The position numbers were made by a program, and so were the translations under genes. This document shows positions 10,912-23,114 of a DNA stretch of 46,083 nucleotides, piece by piece; within the stretch, counting starts at the first letter, position 1, and each line of letters begins with the position of its first letter. The notes below the pieces were generated by a model. The model was not told the origin of the DNA, did not search any database, and worked only from the letters and a program-made list of their open reading frames with translations. Source of the DNA: Chrysomallon squamiferum (lineage: Eukaryota; Mollusca; Gastropoda; Neomphalida; Peltospiridae); assembly GCA_012295275.1 (NCBI GenBank), contig CM022677.1, positions 16,413,325 to 16,459,407 of the forward strand, given 5' to 3'.

Positions 10912-11207
10912 TGGTGTTGTAGTCATCATCATCATCATTTTTTATGATTACTATTGCTACTATTACCACTGCTACTATAGTTATAATTATTAATTCCATT
11001 ATTATTTTTATCATCATCATCATCATTACTACTTCTACCAATACTATTGCTGTCACCATCATTATTATTGTTATTGTTATTACAACTACTGCAACTGATG
11101 TTCCTGTTGCTATTATTGTTGTTATCATAGGCCTAAATTTAATAAGGACACAAGTGAAGAAAGAAAAAAATATATAATGAAATAACAATAGTAATAATAA
11201 CAAAAAC

Positions 11208-11256
<49 letters not shown>

Positions 11257-11694
11257 TAATGTTGGTAAAATAATGTACATTTAAAATAAAATAAAGTAAA
11301 TAAATAAATAATATATATATTAAATTCATTTAAAAATGGGAAGGGGGAGGGAAGAAAAAAGGAAATGAATCCTCAAAAAAAAAAAAAAAAAAATTTACAC
11401 TTTCTTTATTCATCTCTTAAGCTAAAATGCTGCGTATATCGTCATCGTAACCAGGAACATAGGAAAATTACATCGGTCGCCACTAAATAAATTAAACTTT
11501 GTCCGGCGTGTACAAGTTTTCTTTCACAGACTGTACCCCAAGCTGCAGAAATAAGACGTAAAATTCAAGAAAATTAATGCATATTTTTTTATATAACGAC
11601 ATATTTTAATCACAATTTTCTATAAATACGGCGTGTTCTTTTAACATACGTTATAATTTATTTATTTATTTATTTACTTTTATTTATTTTGTAT

Positions 11695-11737
<43 letters not shown>

Positions 11738-11800
11738 CTTACTTATTTATTTATTACTCTTTTGTGTTTGTATGTGTGTTTATCAATGAATTCTAGTTAA

Positions 11801-11887
<87 letters not shown>

Positions 11888-13944
11888 AAGATATAAACGA
11901 AAAGGTACGTGTTCTAACAACGAAGAAATTGGTTTTTCCAGAGTTCTGTATTATTTTTTTCCACTAACAGCTGCTTTGAAATATTTTATTATTTTTTTTT
12001 TTTTTTTTGTGCACCACTCTATAATCATGGATTCGTTACTTTAAGACATAACAAAGGAAGCATGGTAATATTACTTAACTATTATGGATGACTGCTCAAG
12101 ATAAATGATTTTTTTTTTTTTTTTTTTTTTTTTAAACTAGTAAAACACAAAGAAATCTCATACAAATCTGTTTTAGGTCGATTTATCTTGAAAGCCAGAT
12201 GGGATAACACTACACATCTTTGTGTGTGTGTGTGTGTGTGTGAGAGATAGAGGGATCATGATCCATGTTTTGTAGTTGTTCAGGCATTTTGACGAGCAAC
12301 AATGACCTTTCAAACAAAAGCTAAATGCCCGTCCATATTAGACAATGTATTGTAAAAATATATTAAATTACGTTAACGCAGATTCGTTGTAGTCAGTATA
12401 AGATACAATCTCTATTTACAGCTAAATGCGTTTAAATAACAGAAGATTTTTATTTTATTGTTTTTATTTTTGTGTGTGTGTGTGTGTGTGAAAAAATCCT
12501 AATATGTAATTTATCTTATCGATCTCATACCTTAATTTTTGTATGCATATCTTAAACTGTATTTACAGTTTAAAATGAATTGATTCTGTATTATTATATT
12601 TATTTAATTAGTTAGTTAGTTAGTTGGTTAGTTTGTTATTCACATACTCACATACTTACTTTTTCCGTTAATTAATTTATTTGCATCTTTTTTATTTTAC
12701 ATTTTAACATTTTTAGCGTTTTCCTTATTTTATTTAATTTTCTTTCTAAAGAAAGACCTGAAGGCAATTTTATAGTGAACATTCTATTACATCCAATGTA
12801 TTCAATATAAAGTTAACAGTTAATATACACATTTCCTATAGACATATTTATAGTGGATAATGTATATTACCTATTTTATAAACTCATCTTTAAATAATTT
12901 ATTATAAATGGGGGTTATTTTATATGTCTTGAAGGTCAATGTAACGATACTGGAAAAAGGGAAAATACACTAGTTTATGCATTTTAATGATCTTGTTGTA
13001 ATAATAAATATATTTTCAAAAAAATGTTAATATGTATTGTTTTGTGTGAACGCACCTTTAGATTTATTAGTCAGGTTTTCAGTGTTACGTATTCAGCCGA
13101 AGATGGTACGCTTATGAAAATAGTATTTAATTACAACGAGGTTCAACTAAAACGCAAAACCTAACATATATTATATATATATACGTTTTCTCTTCTTTAT
13201 ATATATAAGAAAAGAAAATATTTATTTATTTACTTATTTATTTATTATTTTTAACAGTAGTTGTTCATTTCACATATCCTTCAAGAAACAAGAAAAGAAA
13301 AAAGAAAAAGTTTATTTTTATTAGTGTAGTTTTTAAAGAAACTGTGTGGTTTTCTTTCTTGTGCATGCGCGCGGCGCGTGCGTGCGTTACATTTAGCTTA
13401 GAAATGGAAAGAAGAGAAAACGATAGAGGAAAGCAAAAGAGAAATGAAGTATCAAATTAATACAAAAAAGTTAAATAACTAAATAAATAAAAACATTGCA
13501 TTATGAAAACAAATTGAAATGATACTAATACTAGAAGATACATATTTATATTTACGAACATATACATACATGCATACATAAATACATACAAACATACATG
13601 CATACGTACATAAACATGTGTTTATGTATATATATATATATATTTTTCACAAAACATTTTCAAATTAAAGTGAACCAAACAGCTTTAACAAGTAACACTT
13701 ATTTTTGGAACTGTCATTAGTATAACAGACCAGAAGTAAAATATATTTATTTAATAACGTGCAGACATCTGAATAGAAAGTGTTGAAAAGAATCAAAAAA
13801 AGATAAAACTTGATCTATCAAGAGATAGAATAAATAAAATGTATTTACACAATAATATTTAGAGACTGTAATACATTTTTTTTTCTATCAGTGATCCGTC
13901 CTAAAGATTTTATACATATTAAATCAAATTATTTATAAAGCTTT
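10471..13944. other. 3' flank of unit B and intergenic region, noncoding
   Basis: Poly-T at 10585-10607, 3' module at ~10640-10800, (CTT)n 10818-10858, (ATT)n 10862-10909, (AAT)n 11207-11255, (TTTA)n ~11655-11755, (CT)n 11803-11884, poly-T 12110-12133. From ~12300 to 13940 the sequence is AT-rich with no recognisable unit; a CG-rich alternating purine-pyrimidine patch lies at 13365-13387. Long open frames on either strand here are triplet-repeat artefacts. No gene seen. Confidence 0.7.
11803..11884. repeat. (CT)n microsatellite
   Basis: Perfect CT run of about 82 bp in the 3' flank of unit B. The matching place in unit E (about 29905-29965) has lost it. Confidence 0.9.
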
Positions 13945-14430
13945 AAATAATGGCGAGAAAAGGGCCCGGACATTGTAAGAAGGAAAGTTATTTATGTCTA
14001 TTTGTTTATCTTTCAGTTTTTCTCTTGAGTACCTTTATTGTACCTATATATTAATTAATTTATTTTCAAAATTCGTTCTGTTTTTAAACGTTTTGTTTTC
14101 AACATCACTTGTTTAAATTAATATGAAAAATCTGTATTTTATTAGTGAATTCTTCATGGAAATAGGATTTAACTAAATACACAGTGCAAGTGGATGATAT
14201 GAAGCCATGTAGATATATGTAGATATATATATATATATTAGTAAGCTGCAGGATTTTAAAATTAAAAGTGGATATGAAACTGACTAAATATCTGAGATGG
14301 AAAAAAGAATATATTTACTATTGTTAACAACATTATTTATTTATTTAATATTTATAAAATTATTGTAAATTGTAAATTCTGTTAGTTTCCCCCAAAATTT
14401 TTTCAAGAATATATTTAGTTTTTGTTGTTG

Positions 14431-14501
<71 letters not shown>

Positions 14502-14610
14502 TATATCCAGTACTGCAAATTGGAATTAATACATTATGGAACAAATATTTTAAAGGGGATAATACAGTTCTTTAATTCATAAATTAAGTGCGGCTAAAGA
14601 ATTTTTTTTA
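13945..14610 (+). other. Orphan upstream module without a gene
   Basis: Matches the region upstream of copy A (2860-3530): 'CTTTAAATAATGGCGAGAAA', the 'TTCTTCATGGAAATAGGATT' segment, an (ATT)n tract at 14430-14500, and 'TATTTTAAAGGGGATAATAC'. The splice-donor position reads AAGGAAAGTT where A, B and E have a GT. No fucosyltransferase coding sequence follows; the sequence passes into the shared segment at 14610. It is the remnant of a lost fifth unit. Confidence 0.65.
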
Positions 14611-16080
14611 AAGACTTGTACACAATAAGAAAAGAGAAAAAGTCTTGTTTACTTATGGCACTACATTTATTTACTACTCAAGTACAAACGACAAAATAAA
14701 ATAAGCATTTTAATTTCAGTTATGCAGATATATTCACCCACATTTATTGTCACAAATATCATTATTAGTAGCCCTACGTTAGATTTAGTTTCTTTCTGCG
14801 ACAGACACGTCCGCTGATAGTAGACATGCTTCACAACAGCTCGCTCTGATTAGCACGTTATTTTTTTTTTACAAGGTTCAAGGTTTACTTCGGTTTGTTT
14901 GTTTTCAACAGTCATTGTTTCCCTGCACTAGAAATTTAAACAAGATAATAATTATTATAGTGATCACTTCTCAAGGAAAAGAAAAGGTATAAATATTTTT
15001 TCTCCCTGGATCATGATAATTTTAGTTTATTTGCAAACAATGTGCATTTTATGAAAATATTTAATGACATATACATCAGGGGAAAAAAAATGAAGAAATA
15101 ATGATAAAAAAAAAAGAATTATCTAGTTCTGTCTTCCTGTAGTGTTTGTTACAAATAAATCTGTAAATAAACAATCTAATTAATAAATGATAAAATATTA
15201 GTAATTTAAAATAAAGGAATAATAATAAAAAGAAAGAAATAAAGAATATTACCATCAATTTAATGTCACAAGAGAACAAATCCTGAATAAATATTGCATA
15301 GTACAGTTCACGACAACTGATAAACATTCATTATAAAAATAAAAACTATTTAAAATGGTTGAACATCTTAATACTCACTGGTTTAAAGTAAGATATTCAA
15401 CTTAGAGGCAAAATACATTTTATTGAACAATATTTACCTAATGTTTCCCTGCATACATACATACATACATATATATGTATGTATATGTATATATATATGT
15501 GTATATATATATATATATTGGTTTATTTATTTATTTATTATGTTTGTTTGTTTATTCCTGAAATATACACTTATATTAAGATTACTAGAGAAAGGAAAAC
15601 AAAAAGACTACAATTTCATATTTTCCAAGCCTGATATATTATACTATTATTTATTATGTATATACTTATTTGTAATCTTTAATGCTAACTACGCAAATTA
15701 AAGTATATATTCACCATAAAACTATTATTATGCTGTTTCCTTTAACTGAAATATATCACTTCATCGAAAACGTAAGATATATAATGGATTTATTAATTTA
15801 ATTAAAATGTGAAGAGGTTTTGGAATATATCTGTTTAAAATATAATGAAATAAAATGTTAATGTATTATAGTGTATAAAACAATTATACAATACCAGGTA
15901 GTAAGATGCAAAGATTAAGCTGGTGCGAAAAGTCATCACAGACTGAATATACTGCAACCGTTACTAATATTTTAATATACTCAGTTTATTTATGTTATTG
16001 TTTTATTAATATTTTTAATTAGTCATGATATATATCTTGTTGTTAATGTTTACAGTTTGAAATAAATAAATAAACAAATA
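14611..16080. other. Right part of block 1, noncoding
   Basis: AT-rich sequence matched by 33040-34760. Short open frames on both strands (for example 15076-15327 minus and 15423-15701 plus) are not conserved as frames in the matching copy. Microsatellites of CATA and TTTA type occur at 15450-15545. No gene seen. Confidence 0.6.
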
Positions 16081-16083
16081 AAG

Positions 16084-17021
16084 CATAGACTTCAACAGGA
16101 AAGGACAAGATGGTAGCCCGGGGAGTGAATGTATGTCAAGTTAATACTGGGCGTGGTGTCGTAAACCAGGGGCAGGTCAAGATTACTGTTAGATGGGACG
16201 GGCAAAAATGTTATTTTTATAATGGTGATTTATAGAACATTTAAGATTAACGGTTATGTACTAATTATTACAAGTTGGTTGTTATAAAACAGTTAATACA
16301 AAACTGATAGTTAAAAAATAGTTATTACAAAATTCATAGTTATTAAATAGTTACTGTACCAGTAACAGTCAATATTTCACATTACTGCAAAGCATTAAAT
16401 ATGACAACTCAATTAAATCATATTTATATGAAAAACAAACTGATAATAATAACTATTTGAAAAAAAAAAATCGAAATTGTATATATATGGCCAAAAGTTT
16501 CAGTTTCATAAATGGTACATAATTAATGCATTTGACTTTAAAGTTATGTGTATTAAAAATGTACGTTACTCATTTGGAAATTTTTAGGGAAAATTAATCT
16601 TGCTTTCGCTGTACTGGGATTTCTGGTTTCTGTTTGCTTGTTGCTTTATGAAACTAATGGTGCTTTTTTTAGATGTTTTGATTTTAATACAGATTTAATA
16701 CCTGCTTCCTGGTTTATTTCTTGAAACATATCTCACTTTATTTTTTGATTGCTTTAATACACTTCATTTTCACCTTGTCCTCATTTGTTGATTCTTCTCA
16801 CCTTCATCATCCTTCTTTCACTCCATTTCCTTTTATTATTGCTTTATAATCTTTATTTTTCTCTGTTCTTTAGTGTCACTTTTTTCTTTCAGTCTTCTGG
16901 CTCTATATCTTTTTCTGTGTCTTTCCTACACACCCACACAGAACAGTACTATACTCACATCAGAAACTGAATCAGTACTCACATCAGAAACTGAATCTAT
17001 ATGTGTGTGTGTGTGTGTGTT

Positions 17022-17075
<54 letters not shown>

Positions 17076-17145
17076 GTTTTGGGTTTATTTATTTATAATA
17101 TTTATTTATAATATTTATTTATAATTAACCAAGCATGTCATAGTC
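16084..17145 (-). repeat. Inverted duplicate of 36855-37840
   Basis: Read in reverse complement, this segment matches ~36855-37840. 16084-16215 carries the repeat core ('CATAGACTTCAACAGGAAAG'), then degenerate 29-bp minisatellite units, then a segment with 'CTTTAGTGTCACTTTTT'-type similarity at 16870, and ends with '(A)CCAAGCATG' near 17127. The left edge coincides with the right end of the 14-kb direct block. A (GT)n tract at 16998-17073 interrupts it. No gene seen. Confidence 0.75.
16998..17073. repeat. (GT)n microsatellite
   Basis: Two GT runs separated by a short TATA interruption. Confidence 0.9.
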
Positions 17146-17775
17146 ATCTTTTTTTTTTTCTTCAAGTTTGTGTAAAAATTGGAAGTGTTTTCATACAGTA
17201 TTGCAAAGAATCGCTACCACTGACAGAAAAAAAAAAAAAATTATCGTAAGGAATTACGGAAATTACCGAATGTCGTGATAAAGGGAAGTAATTTAGTTTT
17301 CGTAACTCGGCGAAAAATGTCGCTGCTTCGCTTGGTTGCTAATGACATTTCGTTATAATGAAAAAAAAAAAAAAAAAAAAAAAAATTCGTGAATTTTAGT
17401 TTGACACATGGGTGTGTTGATAAATTGTTTTCCTGTTTTGAAGCAGATTAAATTAAATGATCAAGAAAAATGAGCTAAAAAATAAGTGAGAAAATATTGT
17501 TTTGCTTTCCTTTTTTTTCTAATGATAAAAATATATTGCTAATGCCAATTCGATATTTTTAATTTACCGTATCACGAAAGACCACCATAACTCAAATGCA
17601 TGTAGATAGATAAAGATACAGAGGTAGAGAGTTATATATATATTTATAAAGAGAGAGAGAGATGTAAGGAATACTGATAGACAAACAAATAGATTGAGAT
17701 AGATAGATAGATACAGAGATAAAGCGATAGGTATAGATATACACACATATTGACCATCACGTTCGTGATTGTATA

Positions 17776-17844
<69 letters not shown>

Positions 17845-18482
17845 GTTAATAGAGTTTGCTTTTTACTAAAATGCACTTGTTGATCTCTAGGTAATAAACT
17901 TAAGACCACTAAGTAAACTTTGGTCCTGACACAACTGATTAGTAGGTTATGTCACAGATAACACGTGCTTCAGTAACAAGTCATATATTTACACAAGCTG
18001 TACAGAGATAACAAGTATTTCAAACAGTCGCTTGGGAGATATTCTTTTTACAATATAAAATCAAGTTATTGAAATGAAAATAGTTTTATACAAATTAAAG
18101 AAAGTACAGTTATTCCTTGCAACCATAATAATATTATTCGTATTAAGACAGTCATTGAACTGATATTTTTAAGTATTATTAGGAGAAGAATTAATACTAA
18201 ATAGTAGTAGTAATAGCAGCAGTAGTATGGTAGTAGTAGTTACAGCAGTAGTAGTATGTTAGCAGTAGAAGCAGGAGTAGTATTACAAAGTGTAGTAATC
18301 GTGGTAGTTAAAATAGTTGTAGTGGTAGTGATAGTTTTAATGGTAGTGCTAGCTTTAGCATCAGCACTACTAAATAAATTCATAAAAGTGTTTCGTAACC
18401 AGAATCTTATTTATTCGTTTGTTTGTTTGTTTGTTTTTAATTTTTTCCAAGCGCGCATATATGTTTACGAGTCCATTAAAAG

Positions 18483-18485
<3 letters not shown>

Positions 18486-18566
<81 letters not shown>
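18486..18566. repeat. (CT)n microsatellite
   Basis: Perfect CT run of about 80 bp, flanked 3' by sequence similar to that following the CT run at 17778-17841. Confidence 0.9.
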
Positions 18567-18570
<4 letters not shown>

Positions 18571-19201
18571 AAAGTTCACGTTGCAATAAAATGCACTTGT
18601 TTATCTCTAGGTAACACGTTTGCGATAACTGAGTAAACTTCTGTCTGGACATTTTCTCACTCCTGTGTTTTTTTATAAGTTAACTCTGTACAAACACAGA
18701 TAACAAATATTTCGAACTCTAGTCGGAGAAATTTATGAATTTACAAAACACAGTCTAGTCAGTTCAAACGCAACTCAATTTAAATAGGTCAAAACGAATC
18801 ACATTTGCAATGTCAAACAATCAAACATTTTATCACAATGAAATTAGAATTTAGAAGACAAGTTTTTTTTCTACTTATTATTATTATCATCATCATTATT
18901 ACTATTTATTGTTGTTTTTGTTGTTGTTATTTTAAATTTTGTTAAGCGATTAAACCAAGTTCCTCCTATATTTCAACAACGAATAAACAGGATTTATTTT
19001 AAGAAATATTTTATCTGTACACTCGGCCATCAACACAGCGTAATTATGTGCGTAAAAGTGTAAAAAAAAAAAAAAAATAAAAAATGACAACTATGGAGAA
19101 ATTATCCTCTGTTTCAGATCAATAATTTATTTCCTTTATTAAAAATCAAGAAAGTAAACAGGATTAATACGTGAGTTGTTTTGTCTCAAACTGTGTTTTT
19201 A

Positions 19202-19203
<2 letters not shown>

Positions 19204-19296
<93 letters not shown>
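19204..19296. repeat. (CT)n microsatellite
   Basis: Perfect CT run of about 92 bp followed by CA repeats. Confidence 0.9.
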
Positions 19297-19299
<3 letters not shown>

Positions 19300-19706
19300 C
19301 ACACACAGTCATGTACACGCAAGAGAATAAATATACGTACATATTTAAAGTACATAGACACATAGGCACATACAGATACACATACACACAGATTTAAAAA
19401 TAAATGTACTCTTCCTGGAAAAACGAAATATCTAAAACACGGTGTTAAGTATCTTTGTTACAAGTTTGGTTCATCCTCTCGGCGTATTTTGTTCTCGTTC
19501 TTTATATTTCAGCTGAAATTCGACGCTATTTCTCATTTTACCTGCGATGACGTCATATGATCGCGTGACCTTTTTGTCACGTCGCACTTGTACCGTGTTG
19601 TCATTTGTATGTTTTATTACCACCCATGACCGAATTAAGAAACAGAAAATATTAAAGTTAATAATGATAATAGTAAATAAAAATATTTAATACAAATTAG
19701 TAGTAC

Positions 19707-19756
<50 letters not shown>

Positions 19757-19757
19757 A

Positions 19758-19810
<53 letters not shown>

Positions 19811-19882
19811 CAGTAATGATAATAAATGAAAATTTCGACAGAAAAGGTACAAGAAAAAAGCAACTTAAAAATAATACATCCA

Positions 19883-19957
<75 letters not shown>
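19707..19957. repeat. (AGT)n and (AAT)n microsatellites
   Basis: AGT triplets from 19707 to 19810 with one AAT interruption, and AAT triplets from 19886 to 19957. Read in reverse they give false poly-Leu, poly-Tyr and poly-Ile frames. Confidence 0.9.
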
Positions 19958-19958
<1 letters not shown>

Positions 19959-20461
19959 TAAAGAAATGAAAAAAGAAAAAGGATTAAAAAATGAATATTT
20001 GTATGGATAAATAAACGATAGATATGGATAGGTAGATAGATAGCTATACATAGGTACATAGACAGGGAGAGAGGCAAATAGTGAGACATAGAATCAGATA
20101 GATACAGAGATACAAACAGACAGACAGATAGAGAGACAGACAGTATTATATGAATATTCATATGATATATGCTCCACAACTGCTACTGCTGGTTCTACTT
20201 CTACTACTATTACTACCACTACTACCTTTACCACCACCACCACTACTGTTCCTACTACTACAACTATTATTGTAAAATAAATAAATTTGATCCATTAATA
20301 TTACTACTACTATAGTATCAGTACCACTACTACAATTATTGTTACAACAGCAACAACAACTACTACTACTACTACTAAGACTGCTGCTACTGCTACTACA
20401 ACTAGTAGTACAACCATACATACATACATACACTCATTCATTTATACATACATACATACAT

Positions 20462-20668
20462 GGCAACACAAAATGGCTGTCAAATTAGTTAATGAAACTT
20501 AAAACGGTTTGCGATGAACTGCACGCAAAGATTTTAAACAATACTTGTTTGCCTGTGTTTGTCTGACAGAATGACAGACAGTTGATATCTTGTATAGTCT
20601 AACCTCTTTATAACGTCGACTACTGATACTCAAATGATACTGGCGTTACTGTTTCTGAACTTGATCAG

Positions 20669-20701
<33 letters not shown>

Positions 20702-20836
20702 CTTGCACAAACATGTGGTCAAAACCTGAGTCTATCTACACCTATCGATCTATCTCTTTATCTATCTGTCTCAATCTATTTGTCTGGCTGCTGATCTATC
20801 TATCTTTCTATCCATATGCCTTACATCTCTCTCTCT

Positions 20837-20879
<43 letters not shown>

Positions 20880-22062
20880 ATATATATATATATATAAAAC
20901 TCTCTACCTATCTGTCTATGTCTGTCTACATGCATTAGACTTTTCGAGGTTTTGATGATAAGGCAAATTAAAAGTATCGATCTGAAATTAGCAATATATC
21001 GTTTCATTAGAAACAAAAGAAAAGAGAAACAATATTTTCTTACTTATTTATTTATTTATTTTTTACTCATTTTCTTTTTATCATTTAATTTAATCTGCTT
21101 CAAAACAGGAAAACAATTGATCAACACACCCAGTGTCAAACCAAAATTTACGACCAATTTTTATATAGAATTTATTATAACTCAATATAGAACTGAAACA
21201 GATACTATAGAAGCATTCTACCGGATTGATGAATACTTCACGGGATACGCCACAGACTACGTCACAAGTTGTTTTACTTAATTTATTTATTTATTTATTA
21301 ATTTATTTTCTTGTGCTTTGTTTTTCTATCTACAGGCTTTCTTTTATGTGTGTGTTTATGTTTCTTTTTGTTTTAGTTGGGTTCTTTATTTCTTTCTTTA
21401 TTTATTTATAACGAAGAATATCAACAATTCAGGCCCACCCTTATTCAGTTAAGAAGCAGTGAATACTTTATATGAAAGGAAATACCTAAATGAACAATCA
21501 TACTATAGCTCTTAGAATTCAAAAAAATTTAAAAAATTTAAAAAATTAAAAATAAAAATAAAAATAATAATAATAATAATAATACATTTATTGTACCTAT
21601 ATTTTAATTGATTTATTTTCTAAATTAAATTTTTTAAATGTTTTCTTCGGAACATCACTTGTTTAAATTAATATGAAAAATATTTATTTTATTAGTGAAT
21701 TCTTCATGGAAATAGGATTTAACTAAATACACCTAGAAGTGGAATATAGGTAGATATTGTAATAGACTGAAGAAAATGTGATATATATATTTACTATAGA
21801 TTTTATTACAACTCAAAATAAAATGAAAGTTGATGATATGAAGAGTTTATACTACATTGATGAAAAAGTTATTAGATATACTAAAGATTTTATAATAAAT
21901 CATTATACAGTTCAAAGAGACAGTATCAAGCATTGTTCCATATGGATGAGTACTTGATACGATGCTGCACAGAGTACGTTACAACTAGTTCTGAGCAATA
22001 AAGCGGTCGCCATAGTTACAGCGTAAAAACTAGACTGGGACCGATGTAAAGGAATCCTAAGA
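20462..22062. other. Upstream flank of unit D, noncoding
   Basis: 20463-20640 matches 2093-2270. (CA)n/(GA)n at 20670-20700, TCTA-rich sequence 20740-20870, (CT)n ~20847-20875. 21590-21730 matches the upstream module of other units but the promoter-like block and splice donor are missing. 21905-22062 matches the inter-unit segment at 7010-7165 and runs straight into copy D. No gene seen. Confidence 0.6.
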
Positions 22063-23114
22063 CTCGTATTTAAAATGGCGAGGGATGACAAAACAAGATA
22101 ACATGTCACCGTCATTCACCTCGTACAATCGTACAGTGGCAGACAACTCTAACACTAAAGTACAAATAGCAACAAAGAAAGACGTTCGTGTTACTTCTGC
22201 AACTACGACAGCAGCTTATAGTAACACAACAGAAGCCGGTTCAGTCGAAAACTGGAGAGTGGACGGAAATCTTGACCTTCTGGGTAATTATACTTACAAC
22301 GCGGCATACAAACGAAGAAAAACATTGAACTTGTATGTTAGATGGAAACTCGAGACCGCTACCAGTTCTTTAGTTACGATTCGGGGCCTAGGAAGAACGG
22401 GAAATTGCTTGATAGGAATCGCATACATGAATAACAAGAAGCCTGCAATTCTTCCCGATAATCCATTACTGAAGTATTGTGATTTGATGTTTGTGGAGAA
22501 GATTGACGTCAAGAAAGGAAAGTGGGTTCATATTAAAGAGAAACGTTTCGGAGTTTATAACAAAAAGACGTAGAAGCTGCCGAAAGAAAAAGTTATTTTA
22601 TTATACTATTTTCAAAGCTGGAAATATTTCAGGGACATTAGCAGTTTAATTCGGGAGGAACTTACTTTTCGATCAGATATTGTTAAATCAGCCGAAGACA
22701 AATTCATGAGATATGTTTGGAATCGAACGAAACCAATAATTTGAATTCATGTCAGACGTACGGACGTGGTACGAAATAAAGTGAAGTACGACAAAGACCG
22801 GCTTTCTTACCTCAACAAACCTATGAAATATATGACGTCACAATACGGTAAAGTGAGGTTTCTCAACAGATGACGTCCAGTGGTGTCGAGAAAGACTGAA
22901 TAAAAGTGACGTCACTGTGGTAGATAAGGGGGACGCTGGTGTTGATATGTCAATGATGACTAATTGTGATCACATGATTATAACCGAGGGATCGTTCAGC
23001 TTTTGGACTGCCTGGTTAGCTAATGGGCACACTGTATATTATAACAACAGAGGGGGTAGAGATTTTAGTCAGAAAGATTATTATTTACCCACCTGGATTC
23101 CTTTAGGTCCATAA
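22063..23114 (+). pseudogene. GT11 alpha-1,2-fucosyltransferase copy D, 5'-truncated
   Basis: Homology to intact copy E begins at codon ~39 ('SYLKW'); the anchor segment and leader array are replaced by inter-unit sequence ending 'GGAATCCTAAGAC'. Further lesions: an 18-base in-frame loss inside the first conserved motif (removing FEYAAL from 'GNCLFEYAALLG'), TAG at 22571-22573, TGA at 22742-22744 (a Gly codon in E, just before 'HVRR'), and a 5-base deletion near 22865 before 'TDDVQWC'. The last ~65 codons and the TAA at 23112-23114 are well preserved. It cannot encode an enzyme. Confidence 0.92.

Larger units (their letters stand above)
17146..20461. other. Spacer between the two blocks, noncoding
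   Basis: Poly-T and poly-A tracts, two (GATA/GA)-rich tracts around 17600-17720, (CT)n at 17778-17841, (AGT)-rich sequence 18204-18380, (CT)n at 18486-18566 and 19204-19296, (AGT)n at 19707-19810, (AAT)n at 19886-19957, and ACT-rich sequence 20175-20410. The segment 'ATAAAATGCACTTGTTTATC' after the 18486 tract resembles the one after the 17778 tract, hinting at a local duplication. A low-repeat island lies at 19440-19630. Long open frames here consist of single-residue runs and are artefacts. Confidence 0.65.

Noticed and set aside
10784-11329. 181-codon minus-strand open frame
   Set aside because: Poly-Leu, poly-Asn and poly-Arg runs translate (AAT)n, (CTT)n and ACT-type repeats; it is not conserved as a frame in the other units.
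15423-15701. 92-codon plus-strand frame, also 33917-34255 in block 2
   Set aside because: Tyr/Phe/Leu-rich reading of TTTA and CATA repeats; the two copies share a short tail only because the DNA is duplicated, and frame length and start differ.
18256-18636. 126-codon plus-strand open frame
   Set aside because: Val-rich part comes from GTA triplets and Ser-Leu runs from (CT)n; no family features.
19635-20051. 138-codon minus-strand open frame
   Set aside because: Poly-Leu and poly-Tyr from (AGT)n and (AAT)n tracts; no protein-like composition.
20158-20433. Ser/Cys-rich minus-strand open frame
   Set aside because: Arises from ACT/ACC triplets; no cysteine pattern of a secreted peptide and no signal peptide.
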